From contig NZ_CP021416.1 in assembly GCF_002162315.1 (NCBI RefSeq), positions 1,624,207 through 1,688,206 of the forward strand: a stretch of DNA of 64,000 bases, in the 5' to 3' direction. The notes below the pieces were generated by a model, which saw nothing but the letters and a program-made list of their open reading frames with translations, was not told where the DNA came from and did no database searches. Each line of letters opens with the position of its first letter. The stretch's first letter is position 1. Shown piece by piece: positions 42,395 through 51,664 of this stretch. Made by a program: the position numbers and the translations under genes. This DNA comes from Sulfurospirillum diekertiae (GTDB lineage Bacteria > Campylobacterota > Campylobacteria > Campylobacterales > Sulfurospirillaceae).

Positions 42395-43390
42395 TCACTC
42401 AAACCAAACCCTCGAAATCAACTCATAGGATTTGATTCTTTCCTCGGGGTTATGTATCATAGCGTTGATCATCACTTCATTAGCACCCGTTCGCGATATA
42501 AGGCTTTCTAGTCTTTCTTTGACAAAGTCGGGCGTTCCCCAGATGGACTCTCTGGTTTTATGGCGTATGTTCTTTTCTTCCCACGCTTCCCATAAATGAC
42601 TCATATCGTGTGTGGGTTTACTTAACGGACTATTATCACCACGTTGGAGATGCAGAAACTTTTGAAGTTCGCTGGTTGCTAGGTAGTGGGCTTGCTCCGT
42701 TGTTTCGGCACAAATGACGTTAATGCAAATGATCATATACGGCTCTTGTAACGCTGAGGGCTTAAAATTAGCACGATAGAGTCTTATGGCATCTTCCATG
42801 TCATCGGGCGCAAAGTGGGAGGCAAACGCAAATGGAAGTCCTTTTTCTGCCGCTAATTGCGCGCTAAACGTACTTGAGCCAAGCAACCAGATGGGTATGT
42901 CGAGTCCATAGCCCGGAACGGCTTTGATGCCTTTAGTACCCGCACGATTGGATAAAAAGTATTGCAACTGTTCCAGCATACTAGGAAAGTCTGAGCCGTC
43001 ATTAGTGGTGTCTCGTCTGAGGGCTAGCATGGTTTGCCTATCCGTTCCCGGAGCTCTTCCTAAACCCAAATCAATTCTTTTAGGATACAAAGACTCTAAT
43101 GTTCCAAATTGCTCAGCGATGACGAGTGGTGCATGGTTGGGAAGCATAATTCCCCCTGAGCCTATTCTGATCGTGTGCGTTTGTGAGCCAATGTAACTTA
43201 AAATAACCGATGTTGCGGCACTGGCAATTCCGCTAAAATTGTGATGTTCTGCTACCCAATAACGCGTATATCCAAACGCTTCAACCCCTTGGGCTAGTTT
43301 GGTACTGTTCTCGATGGCTTGTGCTATGGTGAAGCCTTCTCCTACGGGAATTAAGTCTAAGACCGATAGTGGTATTTTTGGACTATTCAT
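42395..43390 (-). CDS. LLM-class flavin-dependent oxidoreductase (MsnO8 family)
   Basis: A 331-residue luciferase-like monooxygenase. The N-terminus 'KIPLSVLDLIPVGEG', 'YTRYWVAEHHNFSGIASAAT', 'IRIGSGGIMLPNHAPLVIAE' and 'RIDLGLGRAPGTD' are family hallmarks. These enzymes use reduced FMN supplied by a partner; the substrate is usually unknown. I chose the ATG at 43390, which has GGAG six bases upstream, over one four codons earlier. It is transcribed convergently with the hydrolase. Confidence 0.9.
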   Translation of the reverse strand: MNSPKIPLSVLDLIPVGEGFTIAQAIENSTKLAQGVEAFGYTRYWVAEHHNFSGIASAATSVILSYIGSQTHTIRIGSGGIMLPNHAPLVIAEQFGTLESLYPKRIDLGLGRAPGTDRQTMLALRRDTTNDGSDFPSMLEQLQYFLSNRAGTKGIKAVPGYGLDIPIWLLGSSTFSAQLAAEKGLPFAFASHFAPDDMEDAIRLYRANFKPSALQEPYMIICINVICAETTEQAHYLATSELQKFLHLQRGDNSPLSKPTHDMSHLWEAWEEKNIRHKTRESIWGTPDFVKERLESLISRTGANEVMINAMIHNPEERIKSYELISRVWFE

Positions 43391-43591
43391 GTTTCTCTCC
43401 ATTTAAGCAGCGTGTATAAACATTTCTCTCACTATAGTCAAATAAAATTATAATAAGATTACCTAAAAATCTAACGTTTAAAATTTCAGCTAGTTTGATC
43501 TTAGTGGAGGGCAACTTTAGATGGCTATTTCAGGCTATTGTTTATATAATGTTTTGTTAAAGATGTTCAAAAACTTCAAGGAATCCTCTGT

Positions 43592-44173
43592 ATGAATGAA
43601 ACACCACACGATTCAAAAGAGCTGTTGGCCCTCAATAAACCCAAAGGTTATCTGGTCACGCGCTCGGATGATCTGGGGCGCAAAACTGTTTATGATCTTT
43701 TGCCTGAGTGGGCGTTTAGCGAGGGTTGGATGCCGATTGGACGGCTTGATCTGGAATCGAAGGGGCTTTTACTCTTTACGACCAACAGCAAAATCAACCA
43801 TGCATTGACCACACCTCAAAACTGCATCAAGGTCTATGAGATTTGGGTCAGAGGTCATGTGAGCGACGAGCATATCGCAGAGGCGTTAAAAGGGGTGCAA
43901 AGCCCACATGGACTGCTCAAAGCGCTTGAAGTCGAAAAAGTGGGCACTGGTGGCGCGAAAACAAAACTTAGGGTCAAAATTGACGAGGGAAAAAATAGGC
44001 ATATCCGAAGGCTTTTTGGAGCGCTGAAAGATTCAAAATTTGGTACACCTTTAAAAGTTTTAGAGTTAAAGCGTGTCAGCATTGGCAGTTTTAACCTCGA
44101 CATCGAAAGTGCTCAGTGGCGTTTTCTTTCCGTTGAAGAGGAAAAAATGCTTATTAAAAACCTTTACATGTAA
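43592..44173 (+). CDS. RsuA/RluE-family pseudouridine synthase
   Basis: A 193-residue rRNA pseudouridine synthase. The catalytic aspartate is in 'MPIGRLDLESKGLLLFT'; 'YEIWVRGHVSD' and 'GKNRHIRRLFGAL' follow the RsuA/RluB/E/F pattern. The short N-terminus without an S4 domain points to RluE (23S rRNA), but family members are hard to separate. The stop codon is supplied by the iterated palindrome, so the protein ends YM. Confidence 0.88.
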   Translation: MNETPHDSKELLALNKPKGYLVTRSDDLGRKTVYDLLPEWAFSEGWMPIGRLDLESKGLLLFTTNSKINHALTTPQNCIKVYEIWVRGHVSDEHIAEALKGVQSPHGLLKALEVEKVGTGGAKTKLRVKIDEGKNRHIRRLFGALKDSKFGTPLKVLELKRVSIGSFNLDIESAQWRFLSVEEEKMLIKNLYM

Positions 44174-44208
44174 CCTTTTTTAGAATTAAAATGAAATGGA
44201 AGTTTAAA

Positions 44209-44547
44209 ATGAAAAAAATAGTATTGATACTGCTGATAAGCCTCGAGATATTTGCTGGCTCAGTTATGTGCGATTCGGGAAATGTAACAAAACTCCTAAG
44301 CGATGACATGACAGGCAGTCGCCATCAACGGTTTATCGTCAAATTGGCATCGGGCAAAACATTGCTTATTGCGCACAATATTGATATAGCGCCGAAAGTA
44401 TCTTCGCTTACCGAAGGTAGTTTTATAAAATTTTGTGGCGAATATGAGAGTAACGCCAAAGGTGGCGTAGTGCATTGGACACATCACGATCCACACAATC
44501 GTCATGTTAACGGTTGGATAGAATACAACGGACACAAATATGAGTAG
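44209..44547 (+). CDS. Small exported DUF3465-like protein
   Basis: 112 residues from the ATG at 44209; the open frame extends six codons upstream without a ribosome-binding site. Signal peptide 'MKKIVLILLISLEIFAGSVM' precedes a compact domain with 'SRHQRFIVKLASGKTLLIAH', 'GSFIKFCGEYESNAKGGVVH' and 'WTHHDPHNRHVNGWIEYNGH', the pattern of DUF3465. This histidine-rich end is conserved in the family. Function unknown, periplasmic. Confidence 0.75.
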   Translation: MKKIVLILLISLEIFAGSVMCDSGNVTKLLSDDMTGSRHQRFIVKLASGKTLLIAHNIDIAPKVSSLTEGSFIKFCGEYESNAKGGVVHWTHHDPHNRHVNGWIEYNGHKYE

Positions 44548-44567
44548 TCAAAACTAAACGCTTAACG

Positions 44568-44613
44568 TTTTACATGTAAAGATTTAACGACTCAAAAATC
44601 TTTACATGTAAAG
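44568..44613. repeat. Pair of iterated palindromes, cores 32 bp apart
   Basis: TTTACATGTAAA at 44569-44580 and CTTTACATGTAAAG at 44600-44613 lie between the DUF3465 gene and poxB. The core spacing of 32 bp is the same as in the pair at 17821. The two copies could also pair with each other as a long imperfect hairpin. Confidence 0.9.
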
Positions 44614-44729
44614 ATAAAAACAGCTTTCTCCACCTACCCTTATTTTCCAAAATCACACTCAATATTTTATTTTCATCAAGCATAAAAGGATTACAATGTA
44701 ACTATGTCAAAAGATAGAAAGGATTTTTC

Positions 44730-46454
44730 ATGAATGACAACATTGCGATGTACTTTGCGAAGCTTTTAGCCGAAGTAGGCATCAAACGCATATGGGGAAT
44801 TACAGGGGATTCGCTCAATGGATTAAGTGATAGTTTGCAAAAATTGGGAAAAATTGAGTGGATGGGAACACGGCATGAAGAAACGGCAGCGTTTGCGGCA
44901 GGTGCCGATGCAAAAATCAGCGGAAAACTCGCTGTGTGTGCAGGCTCTTCTGGACCTGGAAATCTGCATCTGATTAACGGTCTTTTTGATTGCCACCGAA
45001 AAGGGGTTCCTGTTTTGGCGATTGCTTCGCACATTCCTTCGAGTGAAATCGGAAGTAATTATTTTCAAGAGACGCATCCCGAAAATTTATTTAAAGAGTG
45101 CAGTGTTTATTGTGAGTTGGTCACCAATCCTGATCAGATGCCACATGTCTTAGAGACGGCGATCAGACAAGCCATTTTGAAAAAAGGAGTAAGCGTCATC
45201 GTCATTCCAGGCGATCTTTTACTCCGTCCGATGCCCAAAGATGCTAAGTATCTGTGGAGCGAACCGCATTTGCCAAAGGTGTTGCCATGTGTTGAGGACA
45301 TCAATGAGCTTGCAACAATTTTAAATGAGAACAAAAACATAACATTTTTGTGTGGGGCAGGGTGCAGTGATGCGCACGATGACGTGGTTGAACTTGCCAA
45401 ACGGCTTCATGCGCCCATTGTCCATGCGCTTGGAGGCAAAGAGTCGATGGAAGGAAACAACCCCAACAGTGTTGGCATGACAGGCCTCATCGGCTATGAA
45501 TCGGGGTACTACGCGATGGAAAACTCCGATGTCCTGCTCATCTTAGGCTCAGCGTTTCCGTACAAAGCGTTTTACCCTCAAAAGGCTAAAATCGTGCAAA
45601 TCGACATCAAACCTGAAGCACTCGGAAGACACACCCAAATCAGTTTAGGCATCGTGGGCGATGTGAAATCCAGTCTAGAACTCTTAACGCCTAAAATCAA
45701 ACAAAAAGAGAATGACACCTTTTTAAAAAGTGCCCTAAAACACTACCAATCAACGGTCGAGACCTTTGACAAACTCGCCAGTGGAACCAGTAAAGAAGGC
45801 TTAATTCACCCGCAATACTTAACCAAATTGATCGACAAATACGCCAGTGAGGACGCGATCTTTACGTGCGATGTCGGCACACCCACGGTTTGGGCGGCAC
45901 GTTACTTAAATATGAATGGAAAGCGAAAGCTCATCGGCTCGTTCAATCACGGTTCGATGGCCAGTGCCCTTCCACAAGCCATCGGCGCAAAAGTAAGCGC
46001 TCCTGATAAAGAAGTCATTGCTCTATGTGGTGATGGCGGTTTTGCAATGCTCATGGGCGATCTGCTCACACTGGTTCAGCACACCATCAAAGCCAAAATC
46101 GTGATTTACAATAATAGCTCCTTAGGCTTTGTCGCCATCGAGATGAAAGCGGGTGGCTATCTATCGGACAATACCGAATTAACCAACCCCGACTTTTCAG
46201 CCATTGCCAAAGCCGTTGGTATAAAAAGCTTCAGAGTTGAAAAACCTGAGGAGTTAGAAAGCCGTGTCAAAGAGTTCCTTGCCTTTGATGGAGCGGCACT
46301 TTTAGATGTCACCACCGCCAAACAAGAGTTAACCATGCCACCAAAAATCTCTTTTGAAAATGCAAAAGGATTCAGCATTTACATGTTAAGAGCGATTATT
46401 AACGGCAAAGGCGATGAATTGGTCGAAGTGGCAAGAGAGAATTTAATACGCTAA
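44730..46454 (+). CDS. poxB: Thiamine-diphosphate pyruvate oxidase/dehydrogenase (PoxB-like)
   Basis: A 574-residue flavoprotein that decarboxylates pyruvate to acetate and CO2 and, in PoxB, passes electrons to quinone at the membrane. The catalytic glutamate lies in 'GTRHEETAAFAAGADAKISG'. The FAD domain is central, and the ThDP motif is 'LCGDGGFAMLMGDLLTLVQ' to 'IVIYNNSSLG'. Length and ending suit PoxB (E. coli 572). Other ThDP enzymes such as acetolactate synthase are less likely because no small subunit is nearby. Start has GAAAGGATTTTTC upstream. Pairs of palindrome copies precede it. Confidence 0.88.
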   Translation: MNDNIAMYFAKLLAEVGIKRIWGITGDSLNGLSDSLQKLGKIEWMGTRHEETAAFAAGADAKISGKLAVCAGSSGPGNLHLINGLFDCHRKGVPVLAIASHIPSSEIGSNYFQETHPENLFKECSVYCELVTNPDQMPHVLETAIRQAILKKGVSVIVIPGDLLLRPMPKDAKYLWSEPHLPKVLPCVEDINELATILNENKNITFLCGAGCSDAHDDVVELAKRLHAPIVHALGGKESMEGNNPNSVGMTGLIGYESGYYAMENSDVLLILGSAFPYKAFYPQKAKIVQIDIKPEALGRHTQISLGIVGDVKSSLELLTPKIKQKENDTFLKSALKHYQSTVETFDKLASGTSKEGLIHPQYLTKLIDKYASEDAIFTCDVGTPTVWAARYLNMNGKRKLIGSFNHGSMASALPQAIGAKVSAPDKEVIALCGDGGFAMLMGDLLTLVQHTIKAKIVIYNNSSLGFVAIEMKAGGYLSDNTELTNPDFSAIAKAVGIKSFRVEKPEELESRVKEFLAFDGAALLDVTTAKQELTMPPKISFENAKGFSIYMLRAIINGKGDELVEVARENLIR

Positions 46455-46464
46455 AAAGATTTTA

Positions 46465-46508
46465 GGTGGCAGGCTCTTTTTATCCAAAGGAGCTCACCAC
46501 CGTTTTTT
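46465..46508 (+). terminator. Rho-independent terminator of poxB
   Basis: GGTGGCAGGCTC and GAGCTCACCACC form the stem (46465-46501), with a one-base bulge, followed by six T residues at 46503-46508. Confidence 0.82.
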
Positions 46509-46651
46509 AATTTTTGTTCAAAAGTATTGACATGTTTTTAGTGATAATGCTCACCGAACACTTTCAATTTGCATTAATCTAAGTAAAGATAAAATTTCGC
46601 TCGAAAAGTTTTTAGATAACTCATTGCTCACTCTATAACTTAACATTATTT

Positions 46652-46726
46652 TGGGGTGTCGCCAAGCGGTAAGGCTCTGGTTTCTGGTACCAGCATTCAG
46701 GGGTTCGAATCCCTTCACCCCATCCA
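46652..46726 (+). tRNA. tRNA-Gln (CTG)
   Basis: The cloverleaf has acceptor TGGGGTG/CACCCCA, D-arm 'GCCAAGCGGTAAGGC', anticodon arm CTGGT-TTCTGGT-ACCAG giving anticodon CTG with G37, T-arm 'GGGGTTCGAATCCC', discriminator T and encoded CCA. The 75-base gene stands alone between poxB and the DinB-like gene. Confidence 0.93.
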
Positions 46727-46883
46727 TCTCTTTACTCTAAAATAAAATCATTCAAAACCTTTTACATGTAAAGCCATTTTCCACTTGCTAAAATCAAAAG
46801 TTTAGCCCTGATGCTCTTTATGCAAATTCAGACTGCGTACTATATAATAACAGACACAACTATAATCAGTGAAGGAGGGCACA

Positions 46884-47361
46884 ATGGAACTGTTAGAAAA
46901 TGTCAGTAATGACATACGAAAACTACTTGGGAAATTAGACATTATCTTAAAAAAATGTAGATATTAACAAGGTAGCAACAAAAACAAATTCGCAAAATAG
47001 AACCATCAGACAAATTGTAGGTCACCTGTGCGATTCAGCATCCAACAACACCCACAGAATCATCCATTTGCAGTATCAAAAAAGCCCTTTAATCTTCCCC
47101 GATTATGCCAATCTTGGTGTGAATGACATCTGGATAAAAATTCAAAATTACAACAATTACGAGTGGGATGATTTAATTCATTTACTCAAATACACAACCT
47201 TGCATGTCGCACACGTCATCCAAAATGTTGACCGCTCAAAATTGCAACATCAATGGATAAGCGCTTTAAATGAGCGCATTACATTAGAAGAGATGATTGT
47301 TGATTATCCTCGCCATTTTAAACTCCATTATGATGAGATCGTCGACCTCATTGCTCAATAG
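46884..47361 (+). CDS. DinB-like protein, frameshifted
   Basis: About 158 residues after repair. ATG 46884 has a strong GAAGGAGG upstream, but the frame stops at 46968. Removing one A from the A7 run at 46949-46955 joins it to the rest through 'ILKNVDINKVATKTNSQN'. The four-helix DinB pattern is visible: 'TIRQIVGHLCDSASNNTHRI' with the first metal-site histidine and 'LLKYTTLHVAHVIQNV' with another. DinB-type proteins are metal-dependent thiol transferases or of unknown function; the specific role is not clear. Confidence 0.65.
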
Positions 47362-47514
47362 ATAATAAAGCAGCCTCTTTTTATCTGATTTTTTCGTCAA
47401 CAAAATGCTTTGGGATTTTCAATATGGAGTCATTCTATGGAACGATTAATTTTTTGTTGCAATAATTCGTATAAAATAAGCAGAGAAAATCGTATCGTAC
47501 TTTAGGAGTTTAAC

Positions 47515-48186
47515 ATGACACTCTCCAATAAAATCAGAATTGACATCATCTCTGACGTCGTTTGTCCTTGGTGTATCATCGGTTATAAACGTTTAGAACA
47601 CGCCATGAAAGAACTCGGTGTGGAAAATAAGTTTGAACTTGTGTGGAATCCCTTTGAGCTCAATCCAACGATGTCGCTTGATGGCGAAGATGCCGTTTCC
47701 TATTTGGCGCATAAATACACGATGAGCGTAGAACAAGTGAAATCTACTCAAGCAACTATCACAAAAAATGGGTCGGAACTAGGGTTTACGTTTAATTACT
47801 ATGATGGAATGAAGACGGTCAATACGCGCAATGCTCACATCTTGCTCGATGTTGCAAAAGAATTTGGAAAGCAAACGGAACTTAAAATGCGACTCTTTAG
47901 CGCTCATTTTACAGAGAAAAAAGATATATCAAACCGCCATACGTTAGGAGAGCTTGTACAAAGCATTGGATTAGACAAAGATCTCTTTTTGGCAAAACTG
48001 GATGATGAAAGTGCGAGAATGAAAGTGCAAGAGGCAGAAGAGTATTGGCATAAACAAAACATATCTGCAGTTCCCACAATGATCTTCAATAACGAACTGA
48101 TCATGAACGGCGCCTATCCTGTTGAAACGTATCAAAAAGTTTTAACAGAATTACTGGAAAAGAGGCTTAAAAAGAGTTACATGTAA
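47515..48186 (+). CDS. DsbA-family FrnE-like oxidoreductase
   Basis: A 223-residue protein with a thioredoxin fold and helical insert. The active site is 'ISDVVCPWCIIGYKRLEHAM' (CPWC), and the cis-proline loop is 'NISAVPTMIFNNELIMNGAY'. There is no signal peptide, so it is cytoplasmic like FrnE rather than periplasmic DsbA. The start follows TTTAGGAG. The stop codon is part of an iterated palindrome (core 48177-48186), giving the ending YM. Confidence 0.88.
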   Translation: MTLSNKIRIDIISDVVCPWCIIGYKRLEHAMKELGVENKFELVWNPFELNPTMSLDGEDAVSYLAHKYTMSVEQVKSTQATITKNGSELGFTFNYYDGMKTVNTRNAHILLDVAKEFGKQTELKMRLFSAHFTEKKDISNRHTLGELVQSIGLDKDLFLAKLDDESARMKVQEAEEYWHKQNISAVPTMIFNNELIMNGAYPVETYQKVLTELLEKRLKKSYM

Positions 48187-48209
48187 ACGTTTAACTCTTT
48201 ACATGTAAT
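48176..48209. repeat. Pair of iterated palindromes, cores 22 bp apart, at convergent gene ends
   Basis: TTACATGTAAA (48177-48187) ends the FrnE-like gene and CTTTACATGTAA (48197-48208) encodes the C-terminus (GLHVKS) of the convergent AraC gene. The core starts are 22 bp apart, about two helical turns. Together they could form a terminator for both genes. Confidence 0.88.
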
Positions 48210-49246
48210 CCTAACCACACCTTTGGGCTCACGCCATACCACTTCTTAAATGCCCGTAAAAAGGGGCTTCGTTCGGCGTAGCCTAGATAGGAAGCAATCG
48301 TGGGAGTCGTCAGACCTTTTTGAAGATAATGCGTTGCTAATTTTTGGCGCACTTCGCCCAAGAGTGTCACAAAACTTACCCCTTCTTCTTTGAGCTTTTT
48401 TTGAAGGGTTCGTGGGTGCATGCCCACTTTGTGAGCCACACTTTCCAAGGAGACATCTAACTCACCCGTAGCAATGAGTATACAGCCTAAAACCTGTTCT
48501 TTAAGGCTTCCATGCACACTCATGCCCAAGCTTTGTTCTGCCTCTTTTTCAAAGACACTGAGCAGATACGGATTGTCATAGCTTGTTTGCATTGCCAGTT
48601 GCGTTTTGTCGAAGAAGAGGGCGTTTTCCACCTCATCAAAGAGAATATTTTCGCCAAATATTTTCTGATACGCTTTTACATGTAAAGGTTTAGTGTGCCT
48701 AAATGTCGTTTGGATCGGGTAAATTTGCGTTGGAATAATTTTATTAATGAGATGAAGAAGTGCACTTAAGTGAATCTCAGCACTGTATTTTTCAAGATGC
48801 TCCATCTCGCCTTCTCTATGAATCAGCAGTGTCAATTTATACATGTCATTTTCAGCCACAAAAAAGGGCTTGAGTGTTTTGCCAATCAGTGGATAGTAAC
48901 GGCACAGCTTGATGATCGCTTCTTCAACATTACCTGAATGCAGCATCAAATACCCCAAAACGCCAAGCTTGTTGGGATTGACAGACTCGGACAATTTAAA
49001 CAATACACTAGAATCACCAGCATAGACGATGGCCTCTTCAATCAGTTCATTGATATACGCTGCATTGATTTTAGCACCCTTTATGTGCAATGCTTGCATG
49101 CTGATATTGCGTGCGTTTATAAAAGAGCTTGCATCAAACCCATAGTGTTTGGTTAAAAATGTGAGAATAAATAAAAATGCTTCCGCAGGGGCTTGCTTTT
49201 GAATACCTAGTCGCAAAATGTCATACCTTGAGTCGTAAAATGTCAC
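48191..49246 (-). CDS. AraC-family transcriptional regulator
   Basis: 351 residues with an N-terminal arabinose-binding-like sensor domain (about 20-200) and a C-terminal double helix-turn-helix: 'VSLESVAHKVGMHPRTLQKK' and 'TPTIASYLGYAERSPFLRAF' followed by 'KKWYGVSPKVWL'. This layout is that of OruR/ArgR-type regulators. Its target is unknown; the divergent HemJ-like gene is the nearest candidate. The iterated palindrome at 48675-48686 encodes PLHVKAY. Confidence 0.88.
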   Translation of the reverse strand: MTFYDSRYDILRLGIQKQAPAEAFLFILTFLTKHYGFDASSFINARNISMQALHIKGAKINAAYINELIEEAIVYAGDSSVLFKLSESVNPNKLGVLGYLMLHSGNVEEAIIKLCRYYPLIGKTLKPFFVAENDMYKLTLLIHREGEMEHLEKYSAEIHLSALLHLINKIIPTQIYPIQTTFRHTKPLHVKAYQKIFGENILFDEVENALFFDKTQLAMQTSYDNPYLLSVFEKEAEQSLGMSVHGSLKEQVLGCILIATGELDVSLESVAHKVGMHPRTLQKKLKEEGVSFVTLLGEVRQKLATHYLQKGLTTPTIASYLGYAERSPFLRAFKKWYGVSPKVWLGLHVKS

Positions 49247-49307
49247 TAGAAATTTCTGAGCAAATTATATACTAATGGCTATTAAACTTACTGAGAAAGG
49301 AGACGAA

Positions 49308-49733
49308 ATGAATAGTTACAGTCTTGTACTCGCATTTCACGTTATCTCTATTGCGACATGGATGATTATGCTTGTATATCTGCCTAAACTCTTTGTCTAT
49401 CACATCAATGCACCACGTGATGCTCAAGCGGTCATCGCGTTGCAAGAAACTAGTCTTTATAAAGTTGGAACCATTGCTATGGTCTTTTCGATCACATTTG
49501 GACTTATCTTACTTTATCTCAACCCAAGCTTACTCCAAAGTGGAGGGTGGCTACATCTTAAGCTCGCATTGGTGGCCTGTATGGTGGGCTATCACTTTAC
49601 ATGTAAAAAATATATTATCCAATTAACCAATGAAGATGCTTCAAACAGGATACGATTTTTTAGGCTTTTTAGAGTTATCCCTGAGATCACCACTTCTTTA
49701 ATTATTCTTCTTACCATCATCAAGCCATTTTAA
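49308..49733 (+). CDS. HemJ-like (UPF0093) membrane protein
   Basis: A 141-residue protein with four hydrophobic helices. The start is at 49308, after GAAAGGAGACGAA; upstream codons are unlikely. 'LAFHVISIATWMIMLVYLPK' holds the conserved histidine and the W-x5-YLPK pattern of HemJ, the haem-dependent protoporphyrinogen oxidase; 'GWLHLKLALVACMVGYHFTC' is the second block. A general CopD-like role is possible. The iterated palindrome encodes FTCKK. Confidence 0.75.
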   Translation: MNSYSLVLAFHVISIATWMIMLVYLPKLFVYHINAPRDAQAVIALQETSLYKVGTIAMVFSITFGLILLYLNPSLLQSGGWLHLKLALVACMVGYHFTCKKYIIQLTNEDASNRIRFFRLFRVIPEITTSLIILLTIIKPF

Positions 49734-49752
49734 CATTTGGCTTGATATTTCA

Positions 49753-49781
49753 TTGACAAATTTACTTAAAAAATGTACTAT
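49753..49781 (+). promoter_or_regulatory. Strong sigma-70 promoter of the efflux operon
   Basis: TTGACA (49753-49758), a 17-base spacer and TACTAT (49776-49781) give a near-consensus promoter. Transcription would begin at about 49788, next to the operator. Confidence 0.75.
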
Positions 49782-49792
49782 TTCAAAAAATG

Positions 49793-49809
49793 AATGACCG
49801 TCAGTCATT
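49793..49809 (+). promoter_or_regulatory. TetR-type operator
   Basis: AATGAC-CGTCA-GTCATT is a perfect 6-bp inverted repeat with a 5-base centre, placed just after the predicted transcription start and 14 bases before the repressor ATG. This is the classical position for autorepression. Confidence 0.72.
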
Positions 49810-49823
49810 TAAAAAGGGAGTAC

Positions 49824-50447
49824 ATGGCTCGTCTTATTGATAAAGAAGAGAAACGCTTCGACATTGCTCGTGCTTCAATACCATTTTTTGCCCAAAAAGG
49901 TATTGCTCAAACGAGTATGGATGAAATAGCAAAAAGTGCTGGTGTTGCGAAAGGAACGATTTATCTCTATTTTAAAAATAAAGAAGAGATTATCCTTACG
50001 ATTTGGGACATGTTAGCAGCACGTCATCAAGAGGTCTTTCATGCACGTATTACAGAAACAATGAGTGCCACAGAAAAAATTGTAGAACTGTTTAATTTTA
50101 GTGAATGTAAAGAAGAGCACGATAAAGAAGAACTTTTGATTCTCTACCAAAACTTTCTTAGTACCATGCTGATTGACAAAACGGGGCTTTATACCAATTA
50201 TTTTGCAACCATTTGCCAAAGAGATTATGACATTATCTTCCAATGCATCCATCAAGGTATTGCCAAAGGTGAACTTGAAGTACACGATGTTGATATACTC
50301 ACTAATACGATTATTATTTTTATGGAAGGAACTGTTATTCAAGCCAAGATGAACAATCTTAATTTTGAACAGACACAATCGCGCCTAACCAAATACATTA
50401 CCTTTTTACTCGATCAATACACAAGGAAAGAACCATGCAAAAATTAA
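49824..50447 (+). CDS. TetR-family repressor of the efflux operon
   Basis: 207 residues from the ATG at 49824 (preceded by AAAGGGAG); the frame runs ten codons further but through the operator. The N-terminal helix-turn-helix is 'TSMDEIAKSAGVAKGTIYLY' followed by FKNKEEI; the rest is a helical ligand domain. It is the first gene of tetR-tolC-adaptor-RND, overlaps the tolC-like gene by 13 bases, and probably represses its own operon until a pump substrate binds. Confidence 0.9.
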   Translation: MARLIDKEEKRFDIARASIPFFAQKGIAQTSMDEIAKSAGVAKGTIYLYFKNKEEIILTIWDMLAARHQEVFHARITETMSATEKIVELFNFSECKEEHDKEELLILYQNFLSTMLIDKTGLYTNYFATICQRDYDIIFQCIHQGIAKGELEVHDVDILTNTIIIFMEGTVIQAKMNNLNFEQTQSRLTKYITFLLDQYTRKEPCKN

Positions 50448-51664
50448 CACTTTTATGCCTCTTCCCATTGTTTGCTTTTGCAGGGAACTTACCTGAACTT
50501 CTCAGTCTTGCCGAAGCCAATAAACATGTGGAAGCCTCACGCTATGAGCTTGAAGCGGCAAAAGAAAAAGAGTACGCCACTAAAAGTGGGTATCTACCCA
50601 GTCTCAGTTTTGGTGCAAACCAAACCTATAACCAAGAGGAGAGTATGCTGTATCCCGAAAAGAGTCGCACAGGGTCTGCCATAGTCTCATTTACCATTTA
50701 CGATGGCGGAAAACGTGAAGCGTTGTTTGACCAACAACAAGCCCTTGTAAAATCTGCCACATTTTCGCTCGCGTCGGTGCAAAACAATACCTCTTTAAAC
50801 GTTATCTACTACTATTACAATTACATCAGCACCCTTGCAAGTAAAGAAGCAACGCTTCAAAAGATGGAACAACTTGAGGCAGAACGTTACAGACTTGAAA
50901 AATTTCTCTCTGTTGGGAGTGCAACCGCTGATGAGTTGCAAAAGATCATCTCAACGATTGAGCAAACCAAAGTCGACCTTTTAACCCTAGACAATACCCT
51001 CAACAACATTTCAAACACCCTAGAATATATGACAGGGAAAGAGGTACGTGTTGAGCCAGGTTCAACCATAGCATTTCAAGAAAGCAAAGTAAATGACGCA
51101 ACACGCTTTGATATTTTAGCGTTAGAGCAGAGCGTTCAAAGTGCTAAAGCAGAAGCAGAAGCGGCAAAATCACCGCATTTGCCAACCATTAAAATAGAGG
51201 ACACCTATTCACGTTTCAAATACGACTATGCAAACCCTGCATGGGAAACGGATGCAGACCACCAAAATACCGTACAACTCTCGATGCAATGGAAAATCTT
51301 TGACTTTGGTTCCACTTCAGCCAGTTACCAAGCCGCACAAAAGATGTACCTTTCCAAAAACAGTGACTTAGCTTACGAAAAAGACAAAGCTAGAGCCAGT
51401 TTTAAAAGTGCTCAAAACAGCTACACAACAGCCCTTGCAAAAATAGAAGCGGCCAAAGCAAGACTTAGCGCATCTGAGATGACGTATGAGCTGGTTAAAA
51501 AGAAATTTCAACAAGGTATTGTGAACAACGTCACCTATCTTGACGCTCTTACTGATAAATTTAATGCACGCTCACAACTTCAAACCGCTTTAAATGAAGT
51601 GGAATACCAAAAAGCCGTCTTACTCTACGAAATGGGTAAAGAGATAAAAGGAGCCATCCAATGA
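50435..51664 (+). CDS. TolC-family outer-membrane efflux protein
   Basis: 409 residues with a signal peptide (LTLLCLFPLFAFAGNL) and two repeated long coiled-coil segments (about 30-200 and 225-400), the pattern of TolC barrels. 'TYELVKKKFQQGIVNNVTYL' is a typical repeat-end motif. It forms the outer-membrane duct for the RND pump downstream. It lacks a lipobox cysteine, so it is probably not a lipoprotein. Translation is coupled to the adaptor by a 4-base overlap. Confidence 0.9.
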   Translation: MQKLTLLCLFPLFAFAGNLPELLSLAEANKHVEASRYELEAAKEKEYATKSGYLPSLSFGANQTYNQEESMLYPEKSRTGSAIVSFTIYDGGKREALFDQQQALVKSATFSLASVQNNTSLNVIYYYYNYISTLASKEATLQKMEQLEAERYRLEKFLSVGSATADELQKIISTIEQTKVDLLTLDNTLNNISNTLEYMTGKEVRVEPGSTIAFQESKVNDATRFDILALEQSVQSAKAEAEAAKSPHLPTIKIEDTYSRFKYDYANPAWETDADHQNTVQLSMQWKIFDFGSTSASYQAAQKMYLSKNSDLAYEKDKARASFKSAQNSYTTALAKIEAAKARLSASEMTYELVKKKFQQGIVNNVTYLDALTDKFNARSQLQTALNEVEYQKAVLLYEMGKEIKGAIQ

